From the NCBI GenBank assembly GCA_030608825.1, contig JAUWDL010000066.1:1-6951 (forward strand): DNA of 6,951 nucleotides. The letters are read 5' to 3'. The notes beneath the pieces were generated by a model. That model worked only from the letters and a program-made list of their open reading frames with translations. It was not told the DNA's origin and searched no databases. A program made the translations under genes and the position numbers. Numbering within the stretch: the first letter of the stretch is position 1; each line of letters opens with the position of its first letter. This DNA comes from Gemmatimonadales bacterium. GTDB taxonomy: Bacteria > Gemmatimonadota > Gemmatimonadetes > Palauibacterales > Palauibacteraceae. Of this stretch, positions 1-6,949 are shown piece by piece.

Positions 1-1341
1 GACTGGCGCATTCGTGACATGCTCCGCGCCCGACCCGGCGGGATCGCGTCCGGCGGCATCTACAGGCCACCCGTCGGCACGCGCCGTGGCGCCGACGCAC
101 TGCTGCCGATCCCCGAATGGCTGGAGCTCGTCGAGGCGCCCGGCTCGGACACGGATGCGCGAACGCCCCGAGGAGATTCGGCGCTGCGGCACGTGGCCTT
201 CACGAGCGCTCTGAACCTCGACTACATCATTGGCGAGTCGAGCGACGACTCCCGGCCGGACGAGATCTCCCCATCGGCCAAGACGGCCCGGCCGGGCGAC
301 GCCTCTCCATCGGCATACGGACGGTACCGGGAGGTCCTCGACAGCAGCGGCTCCTGGCTGCTCCGCCGGACGTGGGGCCTTCAACCCTACGTGCATCCTC
401 TCGGGATGGAGGACGCGATTCGGATCGACTCTCTCCTCGACGGGATGGCCCGTGCGGCGGCCGAGGAAGCCGTCGAAGCTCCGGCAACCGAGAACGACTC
501 GGCTCTCGCGGGCGTGAGCGCCGTGGCCTCGGCCCTACGTCGAAAGCGGAAGCGTCTCCGCCGACGGCTGGCCGCTCTGGGAAAGGAGATGGAAGAAGGC
601 GGAGCGGCCGAGCGACTCCGGGACACGGGTCATCTCCTCCTCGCTCGCCTGAGGGACGTGCCGAAGGGCGCCGCGAGCATCGAGCTCACGGACTTCGAGG
701 GATCACCGAGAAAGATCGAGCTGGATCCGGCTCTCGACGCCGCGGCGAACGCGGACCGCTACTACCGGAACGCGGCTCGCCGGGACCGGGCGAGTGACCG
801 GCTCCCCGCCCTGATCGCCAATGTGCGTCGGGAGATCCAGGCCGTCGAGGCCGGTCTGGAGCGCCTCGCCGAGACCGGAGAGCCGGACGGCGCTCTGCGA
901 GAGCTCGCCGAGCTGCCGGAGGAGCGTCCCGGCTCTCCGGTGACGCCGGAGCGCCTGCCCTACCATCGATTCCTGTCCGCGGGCGGCCTCGAGATTCGCG
1001 TGGGCCGAAGCTCGAAGGACAACGACGCCCTCACCTTCCATCACTCGGCGCCCGACGACATCTGGCTGCACGCCCGCCAGGTGCCCGGCGCTCACGTGAT
1101 CATGAGGTGGAATCGTCGCGACCAAAACCCGTCCGAGCGTGATCTGACGGACGCGGCCGTGCTGGCCGCCCTCCACAGTGACGCTCGGCACAGCGGCGTG
1201 GTGGCTGTCGACTGGACCCGGCGGAAGTACGTGCGTAAGCCTCGCAAAGCGGGCTCCGGAGCCGTGGTCGCAGAGCGGTTGAAGACCGTGTTCGTGGAGC
1301 CCGACCGGGAGGCCGCGAAGAGGCTGCGACCGGGAGCGTGA
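1..1341 (+). CDS. rqcH: NFACT-family ribosome quality-control factor (RqcH/Rqc2-like), 5' end missing
   Basis: The frame is open from base 1 to the TGA at 1339-1341, giving 446 visible residues. Family proteins are about 570-600 residues, so roughly 140 N-terminal residues lie off the left edge; the ATG at 19 is internal. Seen: the end of the NFACT-N domain (GGIYRPP, bases 52-72); a basic helical, coiled-coil-like stretch (about 529-660); a RYYRNAARRDRA segment near 757-792 that matches the family's RYF/YxKYNKxKRA motif; and a clear C-terminal NFACT-R (DUF814) domain from 961, with YHRFLSAGG, VGRSSKDNDALTFH, DIWLHARQVPGAHV, KYVRKP and KTVFVEPD. Family knowledge: RqcH binds obstructed 50S subunits carrying peptidyl-tRNA and directs C-terminal alanine tailing for proteolysis. 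The Asp-Arg pair critical in Bacillus RqcH would be upstream and cannot be checked. The usual helix-hairpin-helix is not evident. The family is secure; the tailing activity is inferred. Confidence 0.85.
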   Translation, partial: DWRIRDMLRARPGGIASGGIYRPPVGTRRGADALLPIPEWLELVEAPGSDTDARTPRGDSALRHVAFTSALNLDYIIGESSDDSRPDEISPSAKTARPGDASPSAYGRYREVLDSSGSWLLRRTWGLQPYVHPLGMEDAIRIDSLLDGMARAAAEEAVEAPATENDSALAGVSAVASALRRKRKRLRRRLAALGKEMEEGGAAERLRDTGHLLLARLRDVPKGAASIELTDFEGSPRKIELDPALDAAANADRYYRNAARRDRASDRLPALIANVRREIQAVEAGLERLAETGEPDGALRELAELPEERPGSPVTPERLPYHRFLSAGGLEIRVGRSSKDNDALTFHHSAPDDIWLHARQVPGAHVIMRWNRRDQNPSERDLTDAAVLAALHSDARHSGVVAVDWTRRKYVRKPRKAGSGAVVAERLKTVFVEPDREAAKRLRPGA

Positions 1342-1394
1342 GCGGCGCGCCCATCAAGCATCCTCCTCTGGTCCGCCCTCGCCTCGACCCCGGC

Positions 1395-1448
1395 TTGCGT
1401 TTCGGTACTTATTCGGGTACTTTGCTTTCGGTTTACGTTCGGTATCGG
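1395..1448 (+). promoter_or_regulatory. Candidate lexA promoter with paired TTCGG direct repeats (possible LexA operator)
   Basis: This patch is visibly richer in A/T than its surroundings. TTCGG occurs at 1401, 1412, 1427 and 1438, so it forms two pairs, each with an 11-base period, whose first copies are 26 bases apart. The unit is close to TTTC-N7-(A/G)TTC. GGTAC also repeats at 1404 and 1416, giving the dyad GTAC-N8-GTAC (1405-1420). A possible sigma70-like promoter overlaps it: TTGCGT (1395-1400), a 17-base spacer, then TACTTT (1418-1423); each hexamer matches only 3 of 6 consensus bases. LexA commonly represses its own gene, and alphaproteobacterial LexA uses a GTTC-N7-GTTC direct repeat, so an autoregulatory operator is a reasonable inference. 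Neither the promoter nor binding is demonstrated. Confidence 0.4.
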
Positions 1449-1487
1449 CACACCGGCCTTTCACCGACGACCTCAACGGGCATGCAC

Positions 1488-1492
1488 GGAGG
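1488..1492 (+). promoter_or_regulatory. Ribosome binding site of lexA
   Basis: GGAGG lies 8 bases before the GTG at 1501. It is the strongest Shine-Dalgarno match in front of any gene in the window, and it decides in favour of the GTG start; the nearby ATG at 1482 is out of frame. Confidence 0.8.
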
Positions 1493-1500
1493 CGGGCGAG

Positions 1501-2109
1501 GTGGCGCTCACGAGACGCCAGAAAGAGATCCTCGACTTCATCGAGAGCTTTCTCGACGCTCACGGCTATTCGCCGAGCTTCGAAGAGATCGCCAAAGAGT
1601 TCGGCTTCCGGTCGCTCGCGACGGTTCACGAGCACCTCACGAACCTCGAGAGCAAGGGATACATCCGTAAGAGCTACAACGAGAGCCGGTCCATCGAGCT
1701 CGCGCGGACCGAGTTCCGTCTCGCCGCCGTTGAGCTCCCCCTCCTCGGGAGGGTGGCCGCCGGCGAGCCCATCGAAGCGATCGAGGAGAGCGAGATGCTC
1801 GCCGTGCCCGAGGAGATGCTCGGCGCGCGGGGCGAGCACTACGTCCTTCGGGTCCGCGGCGACTCGATGATCGACGAGCACATCAGGGACGGAGACTACG
1901 TCGTGGTGCAGTCCAGGCAGACGGCGCACAACGGCGAGATGGTCATCGCGCTGGTGGACGGTGAGAAGGCGACGATGAAGAAGTACTACCGTGACGGGAA
2001 CGGACGAGTGCGGCTCCAACCCGCGAACTCTCAGGTCTCCCCCATGCTATATCCGGAAGACCGCGTCCGCGTCCAGGGAATCGTCGTGGGCATCCTCAGA
2101 AAGTACTAA
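1501..2109 (+). CDS. lexA: LexA, SOS-response repressor and self-cleaving peptidase
   Basis: A 202-residue protein, the usual LexA length, starting at GTG 1501 (N-terminus MALTRRQKEILDFIESF). Residues 1-67 form the winged helix-turn-helix DNA-binding domain, with GYSPSFEEIAKEFGF and a recognition region SLATVHEHLTNLESKGYI. Residues 80-202 form the S24 peptidase-like dimerisation domain. The scissile bond is Ala87-Gly88 (GRVAAGEPI), the nucleophile is Ser122 (RGDSMID) and the general base is Lys160 (KATMKKY), corresponding to E. coli Ala84-Gly85, Ser119 and Lys156. Known role: it represses DNA-damage genes until RecA filaments trigger autocleavage. All residues needed for this are present, so it should be inducible. 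The recognition helix differs from that of E. coli, so its operator need not be CTGT-N8-ACAG. The gene sits alone between two gaps, with a probable promoter of its own. No recombination or repair gene is adjacent. Confidence 0.96.
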   Translation: MALTRRQKEILDFIESFLDAHGYSPSFEEIAKEFGFRSLATVHEHLTNLESKGYIRKSYNESRSIELARTEFRLAAVELPLLGRVAAGEPIEAIEESEMLAVPEEMLGARGEHYVLRVRGDSMIDEHIRDGDYVVVQSRQTAHNGEMVIALVDGEKATMKKYYRDGNGRVRLQPANSQVSPMLYPEDRVRVQGIVVGILRKY

Positions 2110-2143
2110 CGCTCCAAGCACCGAAAGCGAGAGAAGGCAGTAC

Positions 2144-2163
2144 GCTCCGGGCAGTCCCGGAGC
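2144..2163 (+). terminator. Perfect 8-bp GC-rich hairpin after lexA (weak terminator candidate)
   Basis: The arms GCTCCGGG (2144-2151) and CCCGGAGC (2156-2163) are exactly complementary around a CAGT loop, beginning 35 bases after the lexA stop. No T-tract follows (next bases TCCCCTGG), so it is not a canonical intrinsic terminator. It could be a U-tract-independent terminator or an mRNA 3'-end stabiliser, or chance in GC-rich DNA. The rest of the 128-base gap shows nothing else I recognise. Confidence 0.3.
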
Positions 2164-2237
2164 TCCCCTGGCCCGGCACCGTTCCCCACGCGGCGTCGGG
2201 CCTTCCTTCCATCGGGGCGCCGCCGTAGCTTCCCGCC

Positions 2238-3086
2238 GTGCCGGACCTTCCGCTGGCTCGTTTCCGCGCGACACTCCACTACGATGGCACGGCGTTCCGT
2301 GGCTGGCAGCTCCAGCCCGAGGGGCGCACCGTCCAGCGTGAGGTGGAGAGCGCACTCTCCCGCCTCCTGGTCTCCGAGAGGCGCGTCCTCGCCGCCGGGC
2401 GCACTGATTCCGGCGTCCACTCCGTTGGTCAGGAGATCTCTTTCGAGTCCCCGGACACCTGGAGTCCGGGAGATCTTCATCGTGGCCTCAACGCGCTGCT
2501 TCCCGATGACGTGTGGATCGAGCGGCTGGACCGGACCGAGTCGGATTTCCACCCACGGTACGGCGCGTTGGGAAGGCGATACGAGTACCTCGCGAACGAC
2601 CGCTCCGAGGGGAGCTCGCCGATCCTCAGAGGAAGGGTCTGGAATCTCGGAGCGCCGCGGACGCTCGACGTAGATAAGCTGACCGAGATCTCCGGCTGCA
2701 TCCTCGGCGAGCACTCCTTCGCGGCGCTCAGCAAGTCGGGTCAGCCGGAGCGGGGCACTCTCTGCACGGTGGAAAGCGCCCTCTGGGAACGATCGCTGCC
2801 GGGGCTGCTGCACTTCACCGTGGTGGCGGATCGGTTCCTTCACAGGATGGTACGATACCTGGTCGCCACGATCATCGAGGTGGCGGCGGGTCGCCGGGGC
2901 CCGGAAGAGCTCGGGCGGCTGCTCGCGGAAGGAAGCGAGAGCGAGCCCACGCCGACCGATGCGCTCCGCCCGCCGGTACCCGCTCCGGCGTGGGGACTCT
3001 ACCTTACCGGCGTGCGGTACGCCGAGGGATGGAATCGGCCGCCGGGCATACCCGGCATCGTGAGGCCGAATCGAACAGAGAGCTAG
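2238..3086 (+). CDS. truA: TruA, tRNA pseudouridine(38-40) synthase
   Basis: A 282-residue protein (E. coli TruA is 270). The start is tightly bounded: an in-frame TAG lies at 2226-2228 and GTG 2238 is the first start codon after it. No good Shine-Dalgarno precedes it. The family core begins at residue 8 (ARFRATLHYDGTAFRGWQLQ). The catalytic motif AGRTDSGVHSVGQ contains the nucleophilic Asp57. Other family motifs are FHPRYGALGRRYEYL (residues 104-118, with the conserved active-site Tyr115), GEHSFAALSK (157-166), FLHRMVRYLVAT (200-211) and the C-terminal APAWGLYLTGVRY. Known role: isomerises uridines 38-40 in the anticodon stem-loop of many tRNAs, acting as a cytosolic dimer. In the MVR motif the usual Gly of (V/I)GT is Ala210, and the motif HA(L/F)GQ reads HSVGQ; both are mild substitutions. 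The htrA start follows after 7 bases, so the two are probably co-transcribed. Confidence 0.95.
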   Translation: MPDLPLARFRATLHYDGTAFRGWQLQPEGRTVQREVESALSRLLVSERRVLAAGRTDSGVHSVGQEISFESPDTWSPGDLHRGLNALLPDDVWIERLDRTESDFHPRYGALGRRYEYLANDRSEGSSPILRGRVWNLGAPRTLDVDKLTEISGCILGEHSFAALSKSGQPERGTLCTVESALWERSLPGLLHFTVVADRFLHRMVRYLVATIIEVAAGRRGPEELGRLLAEGSESEPTPTDALRPPVPAPAWGLYLTGVRYAEGWNRPPGIPGIVRPNRTES

Positions 3087-3093
3087 GAAAGCC

Positions 3094-4584
3094 ATGGGAC
3101 CGATGGCCGTGACCCGCGATGGCCGCCTGGCCCGTCTCTCGAGCGTGCTCGGCGTGACGCTCCTGCTCGGCCTGGCCATGGGCTGGGCGCTCGCCGCTCA
3201 GCGAGGCCCCTCCCTGCCCGTCTCCTCCACCTCCTGGACCACATCCGCGGGAGCGCGTGGAGGCGCGGAGGGCCGCTGGGCGGTCGTCGACCAGAGCGTC
3301 GGCGATACGGTCTCGGACCGCGACCGCCAGACGCCCACGGTCCTGGCCGTACGGCGGGTCCTCCCCTCGGTCGTGAGCGTCAGCGTCTTCCGCCGTGAGC
3401 GCATGCGGGCGCGCAGCTTCCTCGAGCTCTTCGGACCCTCTCGAGACCGTCTGGTGTCGGGTCTCGGATCGGGGTTCGCTATCGATGATCAGGGCACGAT
3501 CCTCACCAACGACCATGTCGTTCAGAACGCGGACTCGGTCATCGTCGTCGACGGGATGGGTCGCACCTACGACGCGTCCGTGGTGGGGCGCGACGAGCTC
3601 ACGGACCTTGCCGTCCTGCGCATCCCTCCGGGCAGAGTGCCGGCCGCGCCCCTCGGCCGCTCGTCAGACCTGATGGTCGGCGAGCCCGCCATCGCGATCG
3701 GCAACCCGTACGGTTCCTTCCTGGCCAACTCGGAGGCGACGGTGACGAGGGGCGTGATCTCGGGCGTGGACCGGGACATCCGAGCCACGGGACAAAGGGA
3801 GGTCCTCTACGCCGACATGGTGCAGACAGACGCCTCGATCAACCCGGGCAACTCCGGAGGGCCGCTCGTCAACATCCGAGGCGACGTGGTCGGCGTGAAC
3901 TCCTCCATCTTCTCGAGCTCGGGAGGCTCGCAGGGTCTCGGCTTCGCGATACCGATCGACCGGGCGCTGCGCGTGGCGGGGGAGTTGAGGGACTTCGGCC
4001 GCATTCGACGCCCCTGGGTCGGAGCCGACGTGGCCACCATCCCCTCCGACAGCTTCGTGTCGGTCGCGACCGTGCGGCGAATCGCGCCGGCTTCGCCCGC
4101 CTCGAGCGCTGGCCTCGCGGAGGGAGACCTCATCCTTACCCTGGACGGCAAACCGGTACGCGGCGCGCTCGATTGGCAGATCGGTCTGCTGGATGCAGGC
4201 GTCAACGGACGCATCGACGTGGAGCTCCTGAGAGACGGGGATCGAATGGCTCTGAGCATGGAGATCGAGGAGCTGCCGTCCGAGGGCGCCGAACGGGTCG
4301 AGGCGCTGCGGGGCCTGCGACTCGTCTCGGTAACGCCGGGTATCGCCGTCGAGCGAGACCTCGCCGTCGACGCCGGAGCGATGATCGTCGAAGTCGACGG
4401 TGCGCTCGCCCGGCGAACCGGCATGCGAGAGAACGACGTAATCGTAGGGATCAACCGGCGGGAGGTCCGCACGGCAGAGGAAGCCCGCGACCTTCTCCTC
4501 GGGGCGGCCGAGCGCGGATGGGTCGAGTTGTTTATCAGCCGTCAGGGGTCGACGTTGGTCACGTCGTTTCCGATCCGTCGGTAG
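3094..4584 (+). CDS. htrA: HtrA/DegP-type S1C serine protease with two PDZ domains, exported
   Basis: A 496-residue protein starting at ATG 3094, with AGGAA (3085-3089) overlapping the truA stop as a ribosome binding site; ATG 3103 is an in-frame alternative. Residues 1-14 are basic and residues 15-35 hydrophobic, ending in ALA-A, so this is either a cleavable signal peptide or an N-terminal anchor. A Ser/Gly/Thr-rich linker (about 37-60) leads to the trypsin-like domain (about 80-295), with the triad His141 (TNDHVV), Asp171 (LTDLAVL) and Ser254 (NPGNSGGPL). PDZ1 spans about 305-395 (SSAGLAEGDLILTLDGKPV) and a more divergent PDZ2 about 405-492 (GMRENDVIVGINRREV). Family role: degrades or refolds misfolded envelope proteins; PDZ domains bind exposed C-termini and control oligomer activation. 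All catalytic residues are present. Which subtype (DegP, DegQ or DegS-like) cannot be settled, though two PDZ domains argue against DegS. Confidence 0.94.
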   Translation: MGPMAVTRDGRLARLSSVLGVTLLLGLAMGWALAAQRGPSLPVSSTSWTTSAGARGGAEGRWAVVDQSVGDTVSDRDRQTPTVLAVRRVLPSVVSVSVFRRERMRARSFLELFGPSRDRLVSGLGSGFAIDDQGTILTNDHVVQNADSVIVVDGMGRTYDASVVGRDELTDLAVLRIPPGRVPAAPLGRSSDLMVGEPAIAIGNPYGSFLANSEATVTRGVISGVDRDIRATGQREVLYADMVQTDASINPGNSGGPLVNIRGDVVGVNSSIFSSSGGSQGLGFAIPIDRALRVAGELRDFGRIRRPWVGADVATIPSDSFVSVATVRRIAPASPASSAGLAEGDLILTLDGKPVRGALDWQIGLLDAGVNGRIDVELLRDGDRMALSMEIEELPSEGAERVEALRGLRLVSVTPGIAVERDLAVDAGAMIVEVDGALARRTGMRENDVIVGINRREVRTAEEARDLLLGAAERGWVELFISRQGSTLVTSFPIRR

Positions 4585-4616
4585 CCCATGAGTTCGTTAC
4601 TGGCCCGCTAGAGATC

Positions 4617-6053
4617 ATGTCGAACGATCGCCTTCGCTACCCACACCCACTGATCGACCGCTACGCGTCGGAAGAGATGGCCGACATCTTCTCGCCGACG
4701 CACACGGCTCTCGTCTGGCGAGACCTGTGGATCACGCTTGCCGAGGCGGAACGGGAGCTCGGGGTCGAGATCCCCGAATCCGCGATCGCGGAGATGAGAG
4801 AGGCCCGCGACACACTCGACCTCGGCCGGGTCGCCGAGCTGGAGGGAGAGCTGCGGCATGACGTGATGGCGCACGTCCACCACTTCGGAGAGGCGGCGCC
4901 CGCGGCGCGCGGCTATATCCATCTCGGCGCCACCAGCGCGTTCGTGGCCGACAACGCATCGCTCATCCAGCAGCGCGACGCCCTTCGACTCGTGCGTGAC
5001 CGCCTCGCCGCGGCCGTGTCGGCGTTGGCGGCGTTCGCCCGCGAGCACCGCGACCTCCCGACGCTGGGCTACACGCATTTCCAACCCGCACAGCCGACCA
5101 CGGTGGGCAAGCGGGCATGCCTGTGGCTGCAGGACTTCCTCTTCGACCTCGATCAAGTCGATGCCGCTCTGGGCGATCTGCGGCTGCGGGGGGCGCGCGG
5201 CACGACCGGCACGGAGGCGACGTTCCAGGAGCTCCTGGGCGACGGCGAGCGGGTGGACGAGCTCAACCGGAAGCTGGCCGAGGCGTTCGGTTTCCCGAGC
5301 GTCTACGACGTCGTCGGACAGGTCTATCCGCGCAAGGTCGACCAGCGGGTTCTCGGAGCGCTCTCGGGCATCGGGTCGAGCGCCGCACGCTTCGGAACGG
5401 ACATCCGGCTGCTGCAGGGTATCGGCGAGCTGGAAGAGCCGTTCGGCAGCCGGCAGATCGGCTCATCGGCGATGCCGTACAAGCGGAACCCGATGCGCTC
5501 GGAGCGGATGTGCGCCCTGGCGCGCCACCTCTGCACGTTGGAGCTGGAGGCGGCCTGGACGGCGTCGGTGCAGTGGCTCGAGCGCACGCTCGACGACTCG
5601 GCCTCCCGGCGCATCGTCGTGCCCGAAGCCTTCCTGTCGGCCGACGCCGTCCTCCTGATCGCGCAGAACGTGGCGAGCGGCCTCGTTGTTCACCCGGAGG
5701 TTATCCGGGCGCGCCTCGAGCGCGAGCTCCCGTTCCTCCTGGCGGAAAGTCTGCTCATCGCCGGAGTGCGGGCGGGCGTCGATCGACAGGATCTTCACGA
5801 GCGGATCCGAGGCCATGCCATGGCCGCACGCGAACGGGCGCAGACGGGCTCCGGCTCCCGTGATTTCCTGCTCAAGGTAGAGGAGGACGACCAGATCCCC
5901 CTTTCTGGAGAACAGCTGCGCGAGCTGGCGGATCCGAGCCGGCTTACGGGACGCGCCGCAGAGCAGGTCGATGCCTTCCTCGCCAACCGCGTGGAGCCGA
6001 CCCTGAGGTCCGCGGGCGCCCGAAACCTCGAGCCCGCCAGCCTGCGCGTATGA
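4617..6053 (+). CDS. purB: PurB, adenylosuccinate lyase (animal-ADSL-like type)
   Basis: A 478-residue protein, near human ADSL (484) and longer than E. coli PurB (456). ATG 4617 is chosen because family similarity begins at once (RYPHPLIDRYASEEM); the frame stays open upstream but overlaps htrA and has no family resemblance there. The ribosome binding site is weak. Fumarase/aspartase superfamily motifs: RHDVMAHVH (80-88), LGATSAFVADN (103-113), the general-acid His154 in LGYTHFQPAQ, KGTTGT-like RGTTGT (194-199), and the signature GSSAMPYKRNPMRSER (from 282) carrying catalytic Ser283 on the mobile loop. TASVQWLERTLDDSA is also almost as in animals. Role: releases fumarate from SAICAR to give AICAR and from adenylosuccinate to give AMP, as a cytosolic homotetramer with shared active sites. 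It follows htrA by 32 bases and overlaps purC by 4. All key residues are intact. Confidence 0.96.
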   Translation: MSNDRLRYPHPLIDRYASEEMADIFSPTHTALVWRDLWITLAEAERELGVEIPESAIAEMREARDTLDLGRVAELEGELRHDVMAHVHHFGEAAPAARGYIHLGATSAFVADNASLIQQRDALRLVRDRLAAAVSALAAFAREHRDLPTLGYTHFQPAQPTTVGKRACLWLQDFLFDLDQVDAALGDLRLRGARGTTGTEATFQELLGDGERVDELNRKLAEAFGFPSVYDVVGQVYPRKVDQRVLGALSGIGSSAARFGTDIRLLQGIGELEEPFGSRQIGSSAMPYKRNPMRSERMCALARHLCTLELEAAWTASVQWLERTLDDSASRRIVVPEAFLSADAVLLIAQNVASGLVVHPEVIRARLERELPFLLAESLLIAGVRAGVDRQDLHERIRGHAMAARERAQTGSGSRDFLLKVEEDDQIPLSGEQLRELADPSRLTGRAAEQVDAFLANRVEPTLRSAGARNLEPASLRV

Positions 6054-6949
6054 CGACCCTCCCCCTCCCACTTCTGCGCAGCGGCAAGGTCCGTGAGATG
6101 TACGACCTGGGGGAGCACCTGCTGATGGTCGCCAGCGACCGGATCAGCGCCTTCGACTACGTCCTTCCGCAGGCGATCCCGAACAAGGGAATCGTCCTGA
6201 CCCAGCTCTCCGCCTTCTGGTTCGACCGCAGCCCGCATCTCATCCAGAATCACCGCGTCGCGAGCGACCCGGACGAGATTGTCGCCGTTCGGCCCGAGCT
6301 CGCCGAGACGAGAGAGGCGTGGGCGGGTCGGGGCATGCTCGTGCAACGGGCCTCCCCCTTCCCCGTCGAATGCGTCGTGAGGGGATACCTGGCAGGGTCC
6401 GCCTGGAAGGAGTATAGGGAGAGCGGAACGTTGGCGGGCGAGAAGCTGCCGGAGGGCCTTCAGGAGAGCGAGCGGCTGCCGGAGCCCCTGTTCTCGCCGG
6501 CCACGAAGGCCGAGGAAGGCCACGACGAGAACATCACGTTCGGCCAGCTCCGGCGGCGCCTGGGGCAGAAGACGAGCGACATGCTGCAGGAGATCAGCCT
6601 GGCGCTCTACCGGTTCGGCCGAGACGCGGCGGCCAGACGCGGGATCATCGTGGCGGACACGAAGTTCGAGTTCGGGGTGACGGACACGGGAGAAGTGCTC
6701 TTGATCGACGAGGTGCTGACCCCAGACTCTTCGCGCTTCTGGCCTGCGGACAAGTACGAGGCGGGACGCAGCCAGGAGTCGTTGGACAAGCAGCCCGTAC
6801 GTGACTATCTGGAGGGTTTGAAGAGGGCCGGCGACTGGAACGGGGAGGCGCCCCCGCCCGACCTGTCCGACGAAGTCGTCGCGGCCACGGCGGAGCGCTA
6901 TCGCGACGCGTACCGGCGGATCACCGGCCAGGAGCTGCCGGAGTACTGA
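6050..6949 (+). CDS. purC: PurC, SAICAR synthetase (long form)
   Basis: A 299-residue protein ending at TGA 6947-6949, two bases before the window edge. Its ATG overlaps the purB stop (ATGA, 6050-6053) and there is no clear Shine-Dalgarno, so translation is probably coupled to purB. Motifs: RSGKVREMYDLGEHLLMVAS (10-29, nucleotide-binding strand), SDRISAFDYVL (29-39), VECVVRGYLAGSAWKEY (106-122, first family signature), ATKAEEGHDENI (151-162), VADTKFEFGV (201-210) and LIDEVLTPDSSRFW (218-231, second signature). It is about 60 residues longer than the E. coli enzyme (237) and close to the yeast Ade1 form (306), because of a longer middle segment and the C-terminal extension after the DK-PVRDYL motif. 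Role: ATP-dependent joining of aspartate to CAIR, making SAICAR, the substrate of the PurB encoded just upstream. More purine genes may follow off the right edge. Confidence 0.96.
   Translation: MTTLPLPLLRSGKVREMYDLGEHLLMVASDRISAFDYVLPQAIPNKGIVLTQLSAFWFDRSPHLIQNHRVASDPDEIVAVRPELAETREAWAGRGMLVQRASPFPVECVVRGYLAGSAWKEYRESGTLAGEKLPEGLQESERLPEPLFSPATKAEEGHDENITFGQLRRRLGQKTSDMLQEISLALYRFGRDAAARRGIIVADTKFEFGVTDTGEVLLIDEVLTPDSSRFWPADKYEAGRSQESLDKQPVRDYLEGLKRAGDWNGEAPPPDLSDEVVAATAERYRDAYRRITGQELPEY

Noticed and set aside
19..1341. ATG at 19 as the real start of the NFACT gene
   Set aside because: The frame is open to base 1 (DWRIRD precedes the Met) and the visible protein begins near the end of NFACT-N, so the gene is cut by the window edge rather than short.
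1342..1394. Terminator for the NFACT gene in the start of the gap before lexA
   Set aside because: I found no convincing stem followed by a T-run here; the stretch is C-rich and otherwise featureless.
1354..2019. 221-residue open frame on the - strand opposite lexA
   Set aside because: It mirrors the codon pattern of lexA and shows no domain; a shadow frame.
2106..3179. 357-residue open frame on the - strand opposite truA
   Set aside because: Arg/Pro-rich shadow of a gene with strong third-position GC bias; no family resemblance, and truA is certain on the + strand.
4588..4611. Seven-codon micro-ORF (MSSLLAR) in the htrA-purB gap, a possible leader peptide
   Set aside because: No Shine-Dalgarno, no attenuator-like hairpin and no purine-related logic; it is short enough to be chance.
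4173..4616. In-frame upstream extension of purB giving a protein of 626 residues
   Set aside because: The extra 148 residues are Arg/Gly-rich out-of-frame translation of htrA; PurB similarity starts at the Met encoded at 4617.
5117..5863. 248-residue + strand open frame inside purB
   Set aside because: Out-of-frame reading of purB, dominated by Arg, Gly and Ala, with no recognisable motif.
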